Shown here one piece after another: positions 26,085 through 34,076 of a DNA stretch of 64,000 bases. The stretch comes from Pseudoalteromonas sp. CO133X. Lineage in GTDB: Bacteria > Pseudomonadota > Gammaproteobacteria > Enterobacterales > Alteromonadaceae. Position 1 is the first letter of the stretch; each line of letters opens with the position of its first letter. A model generated the notes under the pieces. It had not been told where the DNA came from. It saw only the letters and a program-made list of their open reading frames with translations, and made no database searches. The DNA lies in NCBI GenBank assembly GCA_004208945.1, contig SGPE01000015.1:1-64000 (forward strand), read 5' to 3'. The position numbers and the translations under genes are program-made.

Positions 26085-26422
26085 AATAATCCTTATTATT
26101 ATTTTCCTGTAGGTGCGTGAATAAGATGATTGAAGTTGAGTAAATGAGAATGAATCTTATCCTCGATGATGGTAGCAAACAGCGTGAGTGTTGTCACTTG
26201 TTTAGAAACTTTCAAACTAAAAGTTGCATGCCTGTATTTCAATTTTAGCCGCAATACACAGTGCAAAGCTCGTATCTTTAAGTGCTTTGAGTGTATAATA
26301 CTTGAATTGCTGGTAACTGCCTCAATATTAGTTATCACTCGTCGTATGTTGCATTCTTACAACCTTCAAGCTGTTGTAATCACATTTGCAGTATCGCATT
26401 TATTTTTTAATTTGGATTTGTC
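26085..26422. other. non-coding region upstream of ribA
   Basis: A good -10-like TATAAT with flanking TG (about 26292-26299) lies 124 bases before ribA, facing it. I searched for FMN-riboswitch landmarks and found none. Short open frames here have no ribosome site or recognisable sequence. Confidence 0.5.
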
Positions 26423-27049
26423 GTGGCGCAAGTAAGAGCAAGAGTCCAGCTAAATGTTGGCAAAAACAGTGATATTCCTGCAGAAATCGTATCTTTTAGT
26501 GGCTTAAATGATGGCCAAGAGCATGTTGCTTTAGTGTTTAATCAAGCCGACACCGAGCTAGACGTACCCTTAATTCGTATGCATTCAGAGTGTTTGACTG
26601 GCGATGTATTTCATTCGTCACGTTGTGATTGTGGTGAGCAGTTAAATGAATGCATTGAAATGATGCACGAGCAAGGTGGTATTTTACTGTATTTACGCCA
26701 AGAAGGCCGTGGCATTGGCTTATACAACAAGATTGATGCTTACGTATTGCAGTCGCAAGGTATGAATACGTACGAAGCGAACAACCACTTGGGTTTTGCT
26801 GATGATTTGCGTGACTTTTCAGACGCCGTATTAATGCTCGAAGCACTTAATCAAAAGCATGTTAAGTTAATGACAAATAACCCGAATAAGCTTAAAGCAC
26901 TGCGTGACGCTGGCATTGAGGTTGATTCAGTAGTTGGTACGCATGCACACATTAAAGCGGGTGTAGTGGGTAACCGTGCTTACCTTGAAACGAAAATCAA
27001 ACATGGCTCGCACATGCTTGATATTAAGAAAATTAAAAAGCCTGAATAA
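26423..27049 (+). CDS. ribA: GTP cyclohydrolase II
   Basis: A 208-residue enzyme for the first step of riboflavin synthesis, GTP to diaminohydroxy-ribosylaminopyrimidine phosphate. Zinc-binding cysteines are in [17 protein letters not shown], the GTP site in [17 protein letters not shown], and further motifs include [13 protein letters not shown] and MTNNPNK. Length equals E. coli RibA (about 196) with a short tail. It begins with GTG, with only a weak ribosome site. It stands alone without ribB or ribE, so it is either the single-domain RibA or a second copy. Confidence 0.9.
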   Translation: MAQVRARVQLNVGKNSDIPAEIVSFSGLNDGQEHVALVFNQADTELDVPLIRMHSECLTGDVFHSSRCDCGEQLNECIEMMHEQGGILLYLRQEGRGIGLYNKIDAYVLQSQGMNTYEANNHLGFADDLRDFSDAVLMLEALNQKHVKLMTNNPNKLKALRDAGIEVDSVVGTHAHIKAGVVGNRAYLETKIKHGSHMLDIKKIKKPE

Positions 27050-27079
27050 ATTTCACAACAGGTGACTATAAACCCGTGG

Positions 27080-27106
27080 CGCACCCAGTTATACTCGGTG
27101 CGTTTT
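27080..27106 (+). terminator. weak terminator after ribA
   Basis: CGCACC pairs with GGTGCG over an 11-base loop and ends in TTTT. The stem is short and the loop long, so efficiency is uncertain. Confidence 0.45.
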
Positions 27107-27127
27107 GCCGTTATTGAATGAGAAACT

Positions 27128-27922
27128 ATGTCGATCGAAGTTCGTGTTTTTAAAGCCGATGCAGGCGTAAAATGGTTTAAAGCAGGGTGGGAAATCTTCA
27201 AGCTGCAACCCGTTACGTTTATTTTAATGCACCTGTTAATAGGTGTTATTGGCTTTTTATCGTTAGTGCTACCACTGTTACAAGTCGTCGGTGCATTTGT
27301 TGCGCCATTTTTAATGGCTGGATTTTATCAAGCAGTATTGACAAAACAGCAAGGTGGTACGGTTAGCCAAGTTGATATTTTTAAACCCTTTAGTAATAAA
27401 GGTAATCGTATTGGTTTAGTGCGTGTTGCTGTGTACCAGATGGCGGCGGGTATTTTATTAGCCCTGTTATCAAATTTCATTTTTGCCGATGCTTATGCGG
27501 TTATTTCAAGCCAAACGTTCGACCCACAAAATCAAACACATATTGCTGATTTACTGGCCACAATTTCCATGGGGCAAGTGGCGGTATTTCTATTAGTAAT
27601 CTGTGTGTATATGACTGCGTTTGCTTATGCTATTCCATTGGTTTATTTTCAAAAACAAAGCAATATGTTGCAGGTTCTAAAAACCTCATTCATGGTGTTT
27701 TACCATAATATGGCACCACTGAGTGTCTATGGCCTAATTTGCGCCGTTTTAATGGTGATCTGTATTCCTTTATCGTTTATTCCTCTATTGGTTTTAATGC
27801 CAATTTGTTACATTAGCTTCTTCGTGTCTTTTCAGGCTATTTTTATGCCGGTTGTACCAAAAGGTGATGACCAACCAAAAGCACCACAGGCGCAGTCACA
27901 ATCAGGGCGCTTTGACGCGTAA
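27128..27922 (+). CDS. BPSS1780-family integral membrane protein
   Basis: A 264-residue protein with about six membrane segments, starting with the family-typical VKWFKAGWEIFKLQP...FILMHLLIGVIG. The function of the family is unknown. The C-terminal tail is hydrophilic and rich in Gln and Pro. The stop overlaps the recX start by one base (TAATG), so translation may be coupled. Confidence 0.75.
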   Translation: MSIEVRVFKADAGVKWFKAGWEIFKLQPVTFILMHLLIGVIGFLSLVLPLLQVVGAFVAPFLMAGFYQAVLTKQQGGTVSQVDIFKPFSNKGNRIGLVRVAVYQMAAGILLALLSNFIFADAYAVISSQTFDPQNQTHIADLLATISMGQVAVFLLVICVYMTAFAYAIPLVYFQKQSNMLQVLKTSFMVFYHNMAPLSVYGLICAVLMVICIPLSFIPLLVLMPICYISFFVSFQAIFMPVVPKGDDQPKAPQAQSQSGRFDA

Positions 27923-28374
27923 TGGATGATAAAGAACAAAAATTAAAGAATTACGTACTTTGGTTACTGTCTCGACAAGATTACTCGCGTCGAGACCTAA
28001 CGCGAAAGTTACAGCAAAAAGAGGCGACGCCCGAGTTTACAGAGCGTTTGTTAGATTGGTGTGAGTCACACAACTTTATTAACGAACAGCGCTACTGCGA
28101 AGGGTTTGTACGCCGCCATTTAGCAAAGTATCATGGTGCGAAACGCATTCAGAGCGAAGCAATGGCGAAAGGGATAGACCGAGCACTATTAGATAAGACG
28201 CTCGAGGAGTTCGAAATCGATTGGTTTGAACTCGCACAGGACGCATATTTAAAGAAGTTTTCAAATTCAGGTAAAGAACTCGACCAGAAAGAAAGAGCGA
28301 AACGTGTACGCTACTTGATGTATCGAGGCTTTAATTACGAACAAATTGATTTTGCAATGCAAGCACAGCAATAA
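27922..28374 (+). CDS. recX: regulatory protein RecX
   Basis: A 150-residue all-helical protein that binds RecA filaments and limits their activity. Typical features are LLSRQDYSRRDLTRKL, WCESHNFINEQRYCEGFVRR and the C-terminal RVRYLMYRGFNYEQIDFA. In most gammaproteobacteria recX follows recA; here the preceding gene is a BPSS1780-type membrane protein and recA is not in the window. alaS follows after 17 bases. Confidence 0.88.
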   Translation: MDDKEQKLKNYVLWLLSRQDYSRRDLTRKLQQKEATPEFTERLLDWCESHNFINEQRYCEGFVRRHLAKYHGAKRIQSEAMAKGIDRALLDKTLEEFEIDWFELAQDAYLKKFSNSGKELDQKERAKRVRYLMYRGFNYEQIDFAMQAQQ

Positions 28375-28391
28375 ACGGGTGAGATTTTCAC

Positions 28392-30992
28392 ATGCAGCAT
28401 ATGACTACCGCACAGATCAGGCAACAGTTCTTAGACTTTTTTGCCTCTAAACAACACCAAATTGTTCCTTCAAGCTCGCTGATCCCGGGTAACGATGCCA
28501 CGTTATTATTCAATAACGCCGGTATGGTGCAATTTAAAGATGTATTTTTAGGTGCGGAAAGCCGCCCTTATTCGCGTGCTACCAGCTCACAACGTTGTGT
28601 GCGTGCAGGTGGTAAACATAACGACCTTGAAAACGTAGGTTACACAGCGCGTCACCATACATTCTTCGAAATGCTTGGTAACTTCAGCTTTGGCGATTAC
28701 TTCAAGCAAGACGCAATTAAGTTTGCGTGGCAGTTTTTAACTGAAGTAGTAAAACTACCGCAAGAAAAGCTACTTGTTACTATTTATCACGATGATGAAG
28801 AAGCGTTTAACATCTGGCATAAAGAAGTAGGCCTAAGTGAAGATCGCATTATTCGCATTGCAACCAGCGATAACTTCTGGTCAATGGGTGATACAGGTCC
28901 GTGTGGTCCATGTTCTGAAATCTTTTACGATCACGGTGAGCACATTTGGGGTGGTCCTCCAGGTTCACCTGAAGAAGACGGTGACCGTTTCATCGAGATC
29001 TGGAACCTAGTATTCATGCAGTATAACCGCCATGCCGACGGTACAATGGAGCCGCTTCCTAAGCAATCTGTTGATACAGGTATGGGTCTTGAGCGTATCT
29101 CTGCAATTTTACAAGGCGTTCACTCAAACTACGAAATCGATTTATTCCAAGCGCTTATTGCTGCGGCAGCAAAAGTAACCAACGCACAAGATTTAGATGA
29201 TAAATCATTACGCGTTGTGGCTGACCACATTCGTTCGTGTGCGTTCTTAGTGTCTGATGGCGTTATGCCATCAAACGAAGGCCGTGGTTATGTACTACGT
29301 CGTATTATTCGTCGTGCAGTTCGTCACGGTAACAAGCTAGGCGCGAAAGGTGCATTCTTCTACAAGCTAGTTGCTGCGCTAATTGAGCAAATGGGTCAAG
29401 CGTACCCAGAGCTTGCTAAGCAACAAGAAATTATTGAAAAAGTACTGCGTATTGAAGAAGAGCAGTTTGGTAAAACGCTTGAGCGTGGTCTGGCTATTTT
29501 AGAAGAAAGCCTAGCTGACATCGAAGGCGATGTGATCCCAGGTGACTTAGTATTCAAACTTTACGACACTTACGGTTTCCCAGCTGACTTAACGGCAGAC
29601 GTGGCCCGTGAGCGATTCATGACGATTGATGAGCACGGCTTCCAAGAGTGTATGGCTGTTCAGCGTAAGCAAGCACAGCAAGCAGGTAAGTTTGGTGCTG
29701 ATTACAACCAACAACTTAAGTCTGAAAAACACACAGACTTTAAAGGTTACGATGCAGAGCATTACACAGGTACTGTGGTTGAACTTTTCAGTGAAGGTCA
29801 ATCGGTTTCTGTACTTGAAGATGGTCAAGAAGGTATCGCAATCTTAGATCGCACACCGTTTTATGCTGAATCAGGTGGTCAGGTTGGTGACACCGGTGTG
29901 TTAAAAGTTGCTGGTGGTGAGTTTGTAGTGACTAACACCACGAAACTTGGTAATGCATTTGCACACCATGGTCGTGTACAAGGCCGCATTGGTACAAACG
30001 ATAAAGCAGAGGCAACAATTGATGCAGCACGTCGCGATAGCATCAAGAAAAACCACACTGCAACTCATATTCTGCATGAAACTTTACGTCAAATTTTAGG
30101 TGAGCACGTAAATCAAAAAGGTTCACTTGTTGACCCTGAACGTTTACGTTTTGACTTTTCTCACTTTGAAGCAGTAACAAAAGACGAATTACGTCAGATC
30201 GAGCGCGCAGTAAACGATGAAATCCGTCGTAACTTTGCCCTTGAAACTGAGCTAATGGCTATCGAAGATGCAAAAGCAAAAGGTGCGATGGCATTATTCG
30301 GTGAAAAATACGACGACGAAGTTCGCGTAGTAACCATTGGTGATTACTCAATTGAGCTATGTGGTGGTACTCACGTTAAGCGTGCAGGTGATATTGGTTT
30401 ATTTAAAATCGTATCAGAAAGCGGTATTGCTGCCGGTATCCGCCGTATTGAAGCGGTAACAGGTGCTGAAGCTGTTGCGTATGTGAGTGAGCAAGAGCAA
30501 CAGCTAAATGATGTTGCAGCGCTAGTAAAAGGTGATAGCAGCACAGTACTTGAAAAAGTAACCGCATTACTTGAGAAATCAAAAGGCCTTGAGAAGCAAA
30601 TTGCACAGCTTAACGATAAGCTTGCAAGTGCAGCAGGTGCATCGTTACTTGACTCTGTTGTTGAAGTGAATGGTATTAAGCTACTGGTTGCTGATGTTGC
30701 AGGTACTGAGTCTAAAGCACTACGTGGCATGGTTGATGACCTGAAAACGAAGATTGGTTCAGGTGTTATTGCCCTTGGCGTAGCCAATGGCGACAAAGTA
30801 AGCCTGATTGCAGGTGTAACTAAAGACCTAACAGGTAAAGTGAAGGCCGGTGAACTTGTAAATCACATGGCTGCACAAGTAGGCGGTAAGGGCGGTGGTC
30901 GTCCTGATATGGCACAAGCAGGTGGTACTCAGCCAGAGAATCTTGCTACAGCCTTAGAAAGTGTAACTGGTTGGTTATCTGAGCGTTCTTAA
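28392..30992 (+). CDS. alaS: alanyl-tRNA synthetase
   Basis: An 866-residue cytoplasmic class II synthetase that charges tRNA-Ala. The aminoacylation domain is at the N-terminus ([33 protein letters not shown]). The editing domain carries zinc-site motifs HTATHILH (about 558) and CGGTHV (about 657). A C-terminal coiled-coil and DHHA1 domain ends with [15 protein letters not shown]. Length matches E. coli AlaS (876). It lies in the order recX-alaS-lysC-csrA and has lysC 6 bases downstream. Confidence 0.97.
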   Translation: MQHMTTAQIRQQFLDFFASKQHQIVPSSSLIPGNDATLLFNNAGMVQFKDVFLGAESRPYSRATSSQRCVRAGGKHNDLENVGYTARHHTFFEMLGNFSFGDYFKQDAIKFAWQFLTEVVKLPQEKLLVTIYHDDEEAFNIWHKEVGLSEDRIIRIATSDNFWSMGDTGPCGPCSEIFYDHGEHIWGGPPGSPEEDGDRFIEIWNLVFMQYNRHADGTMEPLPKQSVDTGMGLERISAILQGVHSNYEIDLFQALIAAAAKVTNAQDLDDKSLRVVADHIRSCAFLVSDGVMPSNEGRGYVLRRIIRRAVRHGNKLGAKGAFFYKLVAALIEQMGQAYPELAKQQEIIEKVLRIEEEQFGKTLERGLAILEESLADIEGDVIPGDLVFKLYDTYGFPADLTADVARERFMTIDEHGFQECMAVQRKQAQQAGKFGADYNQQLKSEKHTDFKGYDAEHYTGTVVELFSEGQSVSVLEDGQEGIAILDRTPFYAESGGQVGDTGVLKVAGGEFVVTNTTKLGNAFAHHGRVQGRIGTNDKAEATIDAARRDSIKKNHTATHILHETLRQILGEHVNQKGSLVDPERLRFDFSHFEAVTKDELRQIERAVNDEIRRNFALETELMAIEDAKAKGAMALFGEKYDDEVRVVTIGDYSIELCGGTHVKRAGDIGLFKIVSESGIAAGIRRIEAVTGAEAVAYVSEQEQQLNDVAALVKGDSSTVLEKVTALLEKSKGLEKQIAQLNDKLASAAGASLLDSVVEVNGIKLLVADVAGTESKALRGMVDDLKTKIGSGVIALGVANGDKVSLIAGVTKDLTGKVKAGELVNHMAAQVGGKGGGRPDMAQAGGTQPENLATALESVTGWLSERS

Positions 30993-30998
30993 CTACTA

Positions 30999-32216
30999 GT
31001 GGCACTTATCGTCCAAAAATTCGGTGGCACCTCAGTTGGCTCAATAGAGCGAATTGAGGCCGTCGCCGACCTTGTTGTAAAAACCAAGCAACAAGGCCAT
31101 CAAGTTGTGGTGGTGCTCTCGGCTATGTCGGGAGAAACTAACCGTCTAATTGAACTCGCTAAACAAATCGATTCTCGTCCCAGTGCTCGTGAGCTTGATG
31201 TATTGCTAACCACCGGTGAGCAAGTGTCAGTCTCTTTACTCGCAATGGCTATTATTAAACGGGGCCATTCTGCGGTAAGCTTACTTGCCGATCAGGTCAA
31301 CATTCGCACCGACAATATGTTTGGCAAAGCGCGTATTGAAGAGATTGCAGCGACTCGCCTTAAGCATGAACTTGAACATAACCGGATTGCCATTATTGCG
31401 GGCTTTCAGGGCCGTGATATTGAAGGTAATGTCACAACCCTTGGTCGTGGTGGGACAGATACTTCTGCGGTTGAGATTGCAGGTGCTATCAATGCCGACG
31501 AATGCCAAATTTATACTGATGTAGATGGTGTATACACGACCGACCCGCGTATTGAACCAAATGCGCGACGTATGAGTCATGTTACGTTTGAAGAAATGCT
31601 CGAAATGGCAAGCTTGGGCGCAAAAGTTTTACATATACGCAGTGTTGAAGCCGCAGGAAAATACAATATACCGCTTAGGGTATTATCGAGTTTTAACCCG
31701 GATCAAGGGACCTTGATCAGTTTTGAGGAGCCTGATGTGCAAACCAATATTGTGTCGGGTATTGCTTTTAATCGAGATGAAAGCCTGATTTATGTCAATG
31801 GTGTGCAGCAAGGGGTAGAAAACCTTGCAAAAATTTTGCAACTTTTTGCAGAATTCGGTATCGAAATAGATATGATTAATCAAGTTAATCATAACTTTGA
31901 AAAAATAGACTATGCTTTTACTGTGCACACAAATGATTTTGAACAAGCACTTGAAATCCTAACTTTAAACCAAAGTAATATAAAAGCGGAGTCTGTTAAA
32001 GGAGTAAGCAATGTTGCCAAGGTGTCAGCTGTAGGTGTAGGGATGAAATCGCACTCAGGTGTAGCAAGTTTATTTTTTAATGCCCTTGCAGAGGAAAACA
32101 TCAAAGTAGTGCTTGTGTCGACATCAGAAATAAAGATTTCAGTTTTAATTGACGAAAAATATTTAGAGCTGGCTGTACGTGCACTTCATAAAGTTTTTTT
32201 AACTGAAAATGAATAA
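30999..32216 (+). CDS. lysC: aspartate kinase (lysine-sensitive type)
   Basis: A 405-residue kinase that makes aspartyl-phosphate, the entry to lysine, methionine and threonine synthesis. The N-terminal KFGGTSVG and GRGGTDTSAVEIA belong to the kinase domain. Two ACT domains follow (about 265-405). It begins with GTG only six bases after alaS, so there is no space for a lysine riboswitch. The length is that of monofunctional aspartokinases of the type found beside csrA in Vibrio and Shewanella. Feedback specificity cannot be read directly. Confidence 0.93.
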   Translation: MALIVQKFGGTSVGSIERIEAVADLVVKTKQQGHQVVVVLSAMSGETNRLIELAKQIDSRPSARELDVLLTTGEQVSVSLLAMAIIKRGHSAVSLLADQVNIRTDNMFGKARIEEIAATRLKHELEHNRIAIIAGFQGRDIEGNVTTLGRGGTDTSAVEIAGAINADECQIYTDVDGVYTTDPRIEPNARRMSHVTFEEMLEMASLGAKVLHIRSVEAAGKYNIPLRVLSSFNPDQGTLISFEEPDVQTNIVSGIAFNRDESLIYVNGVQQGVENLAKILQLFAEFGIEIDMINQVNHNFEKIDYAFTVHTNDFEQALEILTLNQSNIKAESVKGVSNVAKVSAVGVGMKSHSGVASLFFNALAEENIKVVLVSTSEIKISVLIDEKYLELAVRALHKVFLTENE

Positions 32217-32309
32217 GATTTAGAGTTTTTACTTACTTTTAAGTCAAGTTTTCATTAAAATGTTTTTGACGCGGAATCTTTTAATTTTTTGGAACATGGG
32301 AGCAAGAGA

Positions 32310-32501
32310 ATGCTAATACTAACTCGAAGAGTAGGTGAGACCCTGATGATCGGTGACGAAGTAACTGTTACTGTTCTTGGTGTTAAAGGAAATCAAGTTC
32401 GCATTGGTGTAAATGCACCAAAAGATGTATCAGTACATCGTGAAGAAATCTATATGCGAATCCAAGCAGAGAAATCTAACCCAAATCCGGGCAATGTTTA
32501 A
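32310..32501 (+). CDS. csrA: carbon storage regulator CsrA
   Basis: A 63-residue RNA-binding protein that blocks or stabilises mRNAs by binding GGA motifs. The sequence [22 protein letters not shown] through REEIYMRIQ is near-identical to E. coli CsrA over its core. The ATG at 32310 is chosen because all family members start MLILTRR and because GGGAGCAAGAGA precedes it; a TTG 21 bases upstream is spurious. It follows lysC with a 93-base gap that probably contains its own promoter. Confidence 0.96.
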   Translation: MLILTRRVGETLMIGDEVTVTVLGVKGNQVRIGVNAPKDVSVHREEIYMRIQAEKSNPNPGNV

Positions 32502-32517
32502 TCAGCGAAAAATTCTT

Positions 32518-32546
32518 AAGAGCCACTCATTGAGTGGCTCTTTTAT
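32518..32546 (+). terminator. terminator after csrA
   Basis: AGAGCCACTCA pairs with TGAGTGGCTCT and ends in TTTT. The hairpin is symmetrical and may also stop the facing gene. Confidence 0.85.
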
Positions 32547-32994
32547 TTAATTCAACAACTATTTCATCGCTAAGTGCTTGTTTAGAGATGTATTGCATAC
32601 CGCGCTGTGCTTTTAATATATAACCTCGTTTAGTCTCAATAATCTCGCTGATTTGCTGCCAGCTTAACTGGTAACTCTTATAAGGGTTTTCAGCCTTAAT
32701 CCCTTCATCGTTAAATAAAATGGTCACCTCGCTACCTGATGCACGGCTCATCATTTGTCTTGCGACCCACCACGGACGTTTGTAATAAAACGAAAGGCAC
32801 TCAACGACAGCAAGCATAATCATAAAGCTGCCTAAGTAATGATTATCTAATTGATAAAAAGCTAATAAGCCCAGAGTTATTAATAATGCCAGCAGCGGGT
32901 ATTTAGGTTTGGCTTGTGATGAGTAGGGCAGCGACTCATCAAAGCATTCGTAGTAATACGGTTTATCTAGTGTGTAAGTTGTACTTAATGTCAT
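32527..32994 (-). CDS. YcxB-like membrane protein of unknown function
   Basis: A 155-residue protein with two membrane helices at about 31-48 and 52-70 (LLALLITLGLLAFYQL, GSFMIMLAVVECLSFYY) and a C-terminal domain with a YcxB-like pattern (TILFNDEGI, YQLSWQQISEIIETKRGYIL). The family function is unknown. It is a single gene convergent with csrA, and its stop overlaps the csrA terminator hairpin. Confidence 0.65.
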   Translation of the reverse strand: MTLSTTYTLDKPYYYECFDESLPYSSQAKPKYPLLALLITLGLLAFYQLDNHYLGSFMIMLAVVECLSFYYKRPWWVARQMMSRASGSEVTILFNDEGIKAENPYKSYQLSWQQISEIIETKRGYILKAQRGMQYISKQALSDEIVVELNKRATQ

Positions 32995-33090
32995 TCGGGG
33001 GCCTACTTAATTTACTGGCTGCAGTTTAGCACTGATAGAAAAAATCTGCCGCAGTTGGTTTTCATTTTGTTGTCATTATGAGAACTTACT

Positions 33091-34044
33091 ATGATTGTAT
33101 TTTTAGGTGTAAATAGCATGTTTATTAGTTCAGCCTCATTCTCTCTTGCAATGGCTAGTAATACCTTTTTGGTTATGGGTGATATGCCATACACACCTAT
33201 GGATGAAATTAATCTCGCTCAGCCGAATGGCAAGCTCGCACGTGCGGTCGCATCCACGCCTCATAGCTTTTTGATGCATTTAGGTGATATGAAATCAGGG
33301 TCTTTACCTTGCACAAACAAATTACTTCAGGCCAATAAGCAGCTTTTAACTGCAATTACCGATAAACCTTTTATCTATACGTTGGGTGATAATGAATGGA
33401 CTGATTGCGATCGCGATAGCTTAAGCCCTCAGTTTGATGAGCTTGAGCGATTAGAATATGTAAAAGGTTTAATGTATGACGATGATTACTATAAAAAAGC
33501 AAACTTATTACAAGGTTTTACTCATCAGCTCGACATGAGCGAGAACGCGCGTTGGCAATTTAATAATATTGAGTTTATGACTCTGCATATAGCGGGCACG
33601 TATAATGGGCGCGCGCAAATACTGAAAAGTAATAAAAATGACGCTTTGGATGCAGCAGATAAACGCGACAGGTTAAACTTAGAGTGGTTGCAGCGGGGCT
33701 TAAATAACCAAAGCGCTAAAGCGTATGTCATTGGCTTTCAAGCTGATATTTACAATGCAACGAATAAATCAGCATGCACTGCGACACTGCGCTCAAACTG
33801 TGATGCTTTTAAAGTCTACCGCGATGCTTTTTCCCAATTTGCTAAATTTGCAAAAAAGCCTGTGCTCATTATGCATGGAGATACAGGGCCATTTTGTTAT
33901 CAACAGCTTACAGAAAATTTAACGCGATTAAATGTGCCTGGTGATTATGTGGTTAGTGACATCGCAAGTGTGAAACTAGAAGATGGGGATTGGCAAATAA
34001 CCAGTGTTGCAACGGGTAAAGCGTTAACAGCGACATGTAAATAA
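33091..34044 (+). CDS. exported metallophosphoesterase-like protein
   Basis: A 317-residue protein with a hydrophobic leader ending near SLAMA. Three metallophosphatase-like elements follow in order: VMGDMPYT (about 29), HLGDMKSG (about 67) and LGDNEWTD (about 99), with a late LIMHGDTGPF (about 265). These match the GD-GDxxD-GNHE-H logic of calcineurin-like enzymes, with GDNEW in place of GNHE. It is therefore probably a periplasmic phosphatase or nuclease relative, but substrate unknown. The ATG at 33091 is kept; 33118 (also in frame, with AGGTG upstream) is equally plausible. No operon partner. Confidence 0.6.
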   Translation: MIVFLGVNSMFISSASFSLAMASNTFLVMGDMPYTPMDEINLAQPNGKLARAVASTPHSFLMHLGDMKSGSLPCTNKLLQANKQLLTAITDKPFIYTLGDNEWTDCDRDSLSPQFDELERLEYVKGLMYDDDYYKKANLLQGFTHQLDMSENARWQFNNIEFMTLHIAGTYNGRAQILKSNKNDALDAADKRDRLNLEWLQRGLNNQSAKAYVIGFQADIYNATNKSACTATLRSNCDAFKVYRDAFSQFAKFAKKPVLIMHGDTGPFCYQQLTENLTRLNVPGDYVVSDIASVKLEDGDWQITSVATGKALTATCK

Positions 34045-34045
34045 A

Positions 34046-34070
34046 ATAGAGCGGCCGTTAGGCCGCTCTT
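34046..34070 (-). terminator. terminator between convergent phosphoesterase and receptor genes
   Basis: AGAGCGGCC pairs with GGCCGCTCT around GTTA. On the minus strand it runs into a T-rich ATTTTATTT, so it mainly suits the TonB-dependent receptor transcript. Confidence 0.75.
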
Positions 34071-34076
34071 AGAAGG

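Noticed and set aside
26085-26422. FMN riboswitch in front of ribA
   Set aside because: The conserved RFN helices and the AGGGTCGGGGC-like opening are not seen.
30993-30998. Lysine riboswitch before lysC
   Set aside because: Only six bases separate alaS and lysC.
32289-32309. Longer csrA starting at a TTG codon
   Set aside because: It would add seven residues absent from all CsrA proteins and covers the ribosome-binding site of the proper ATG.
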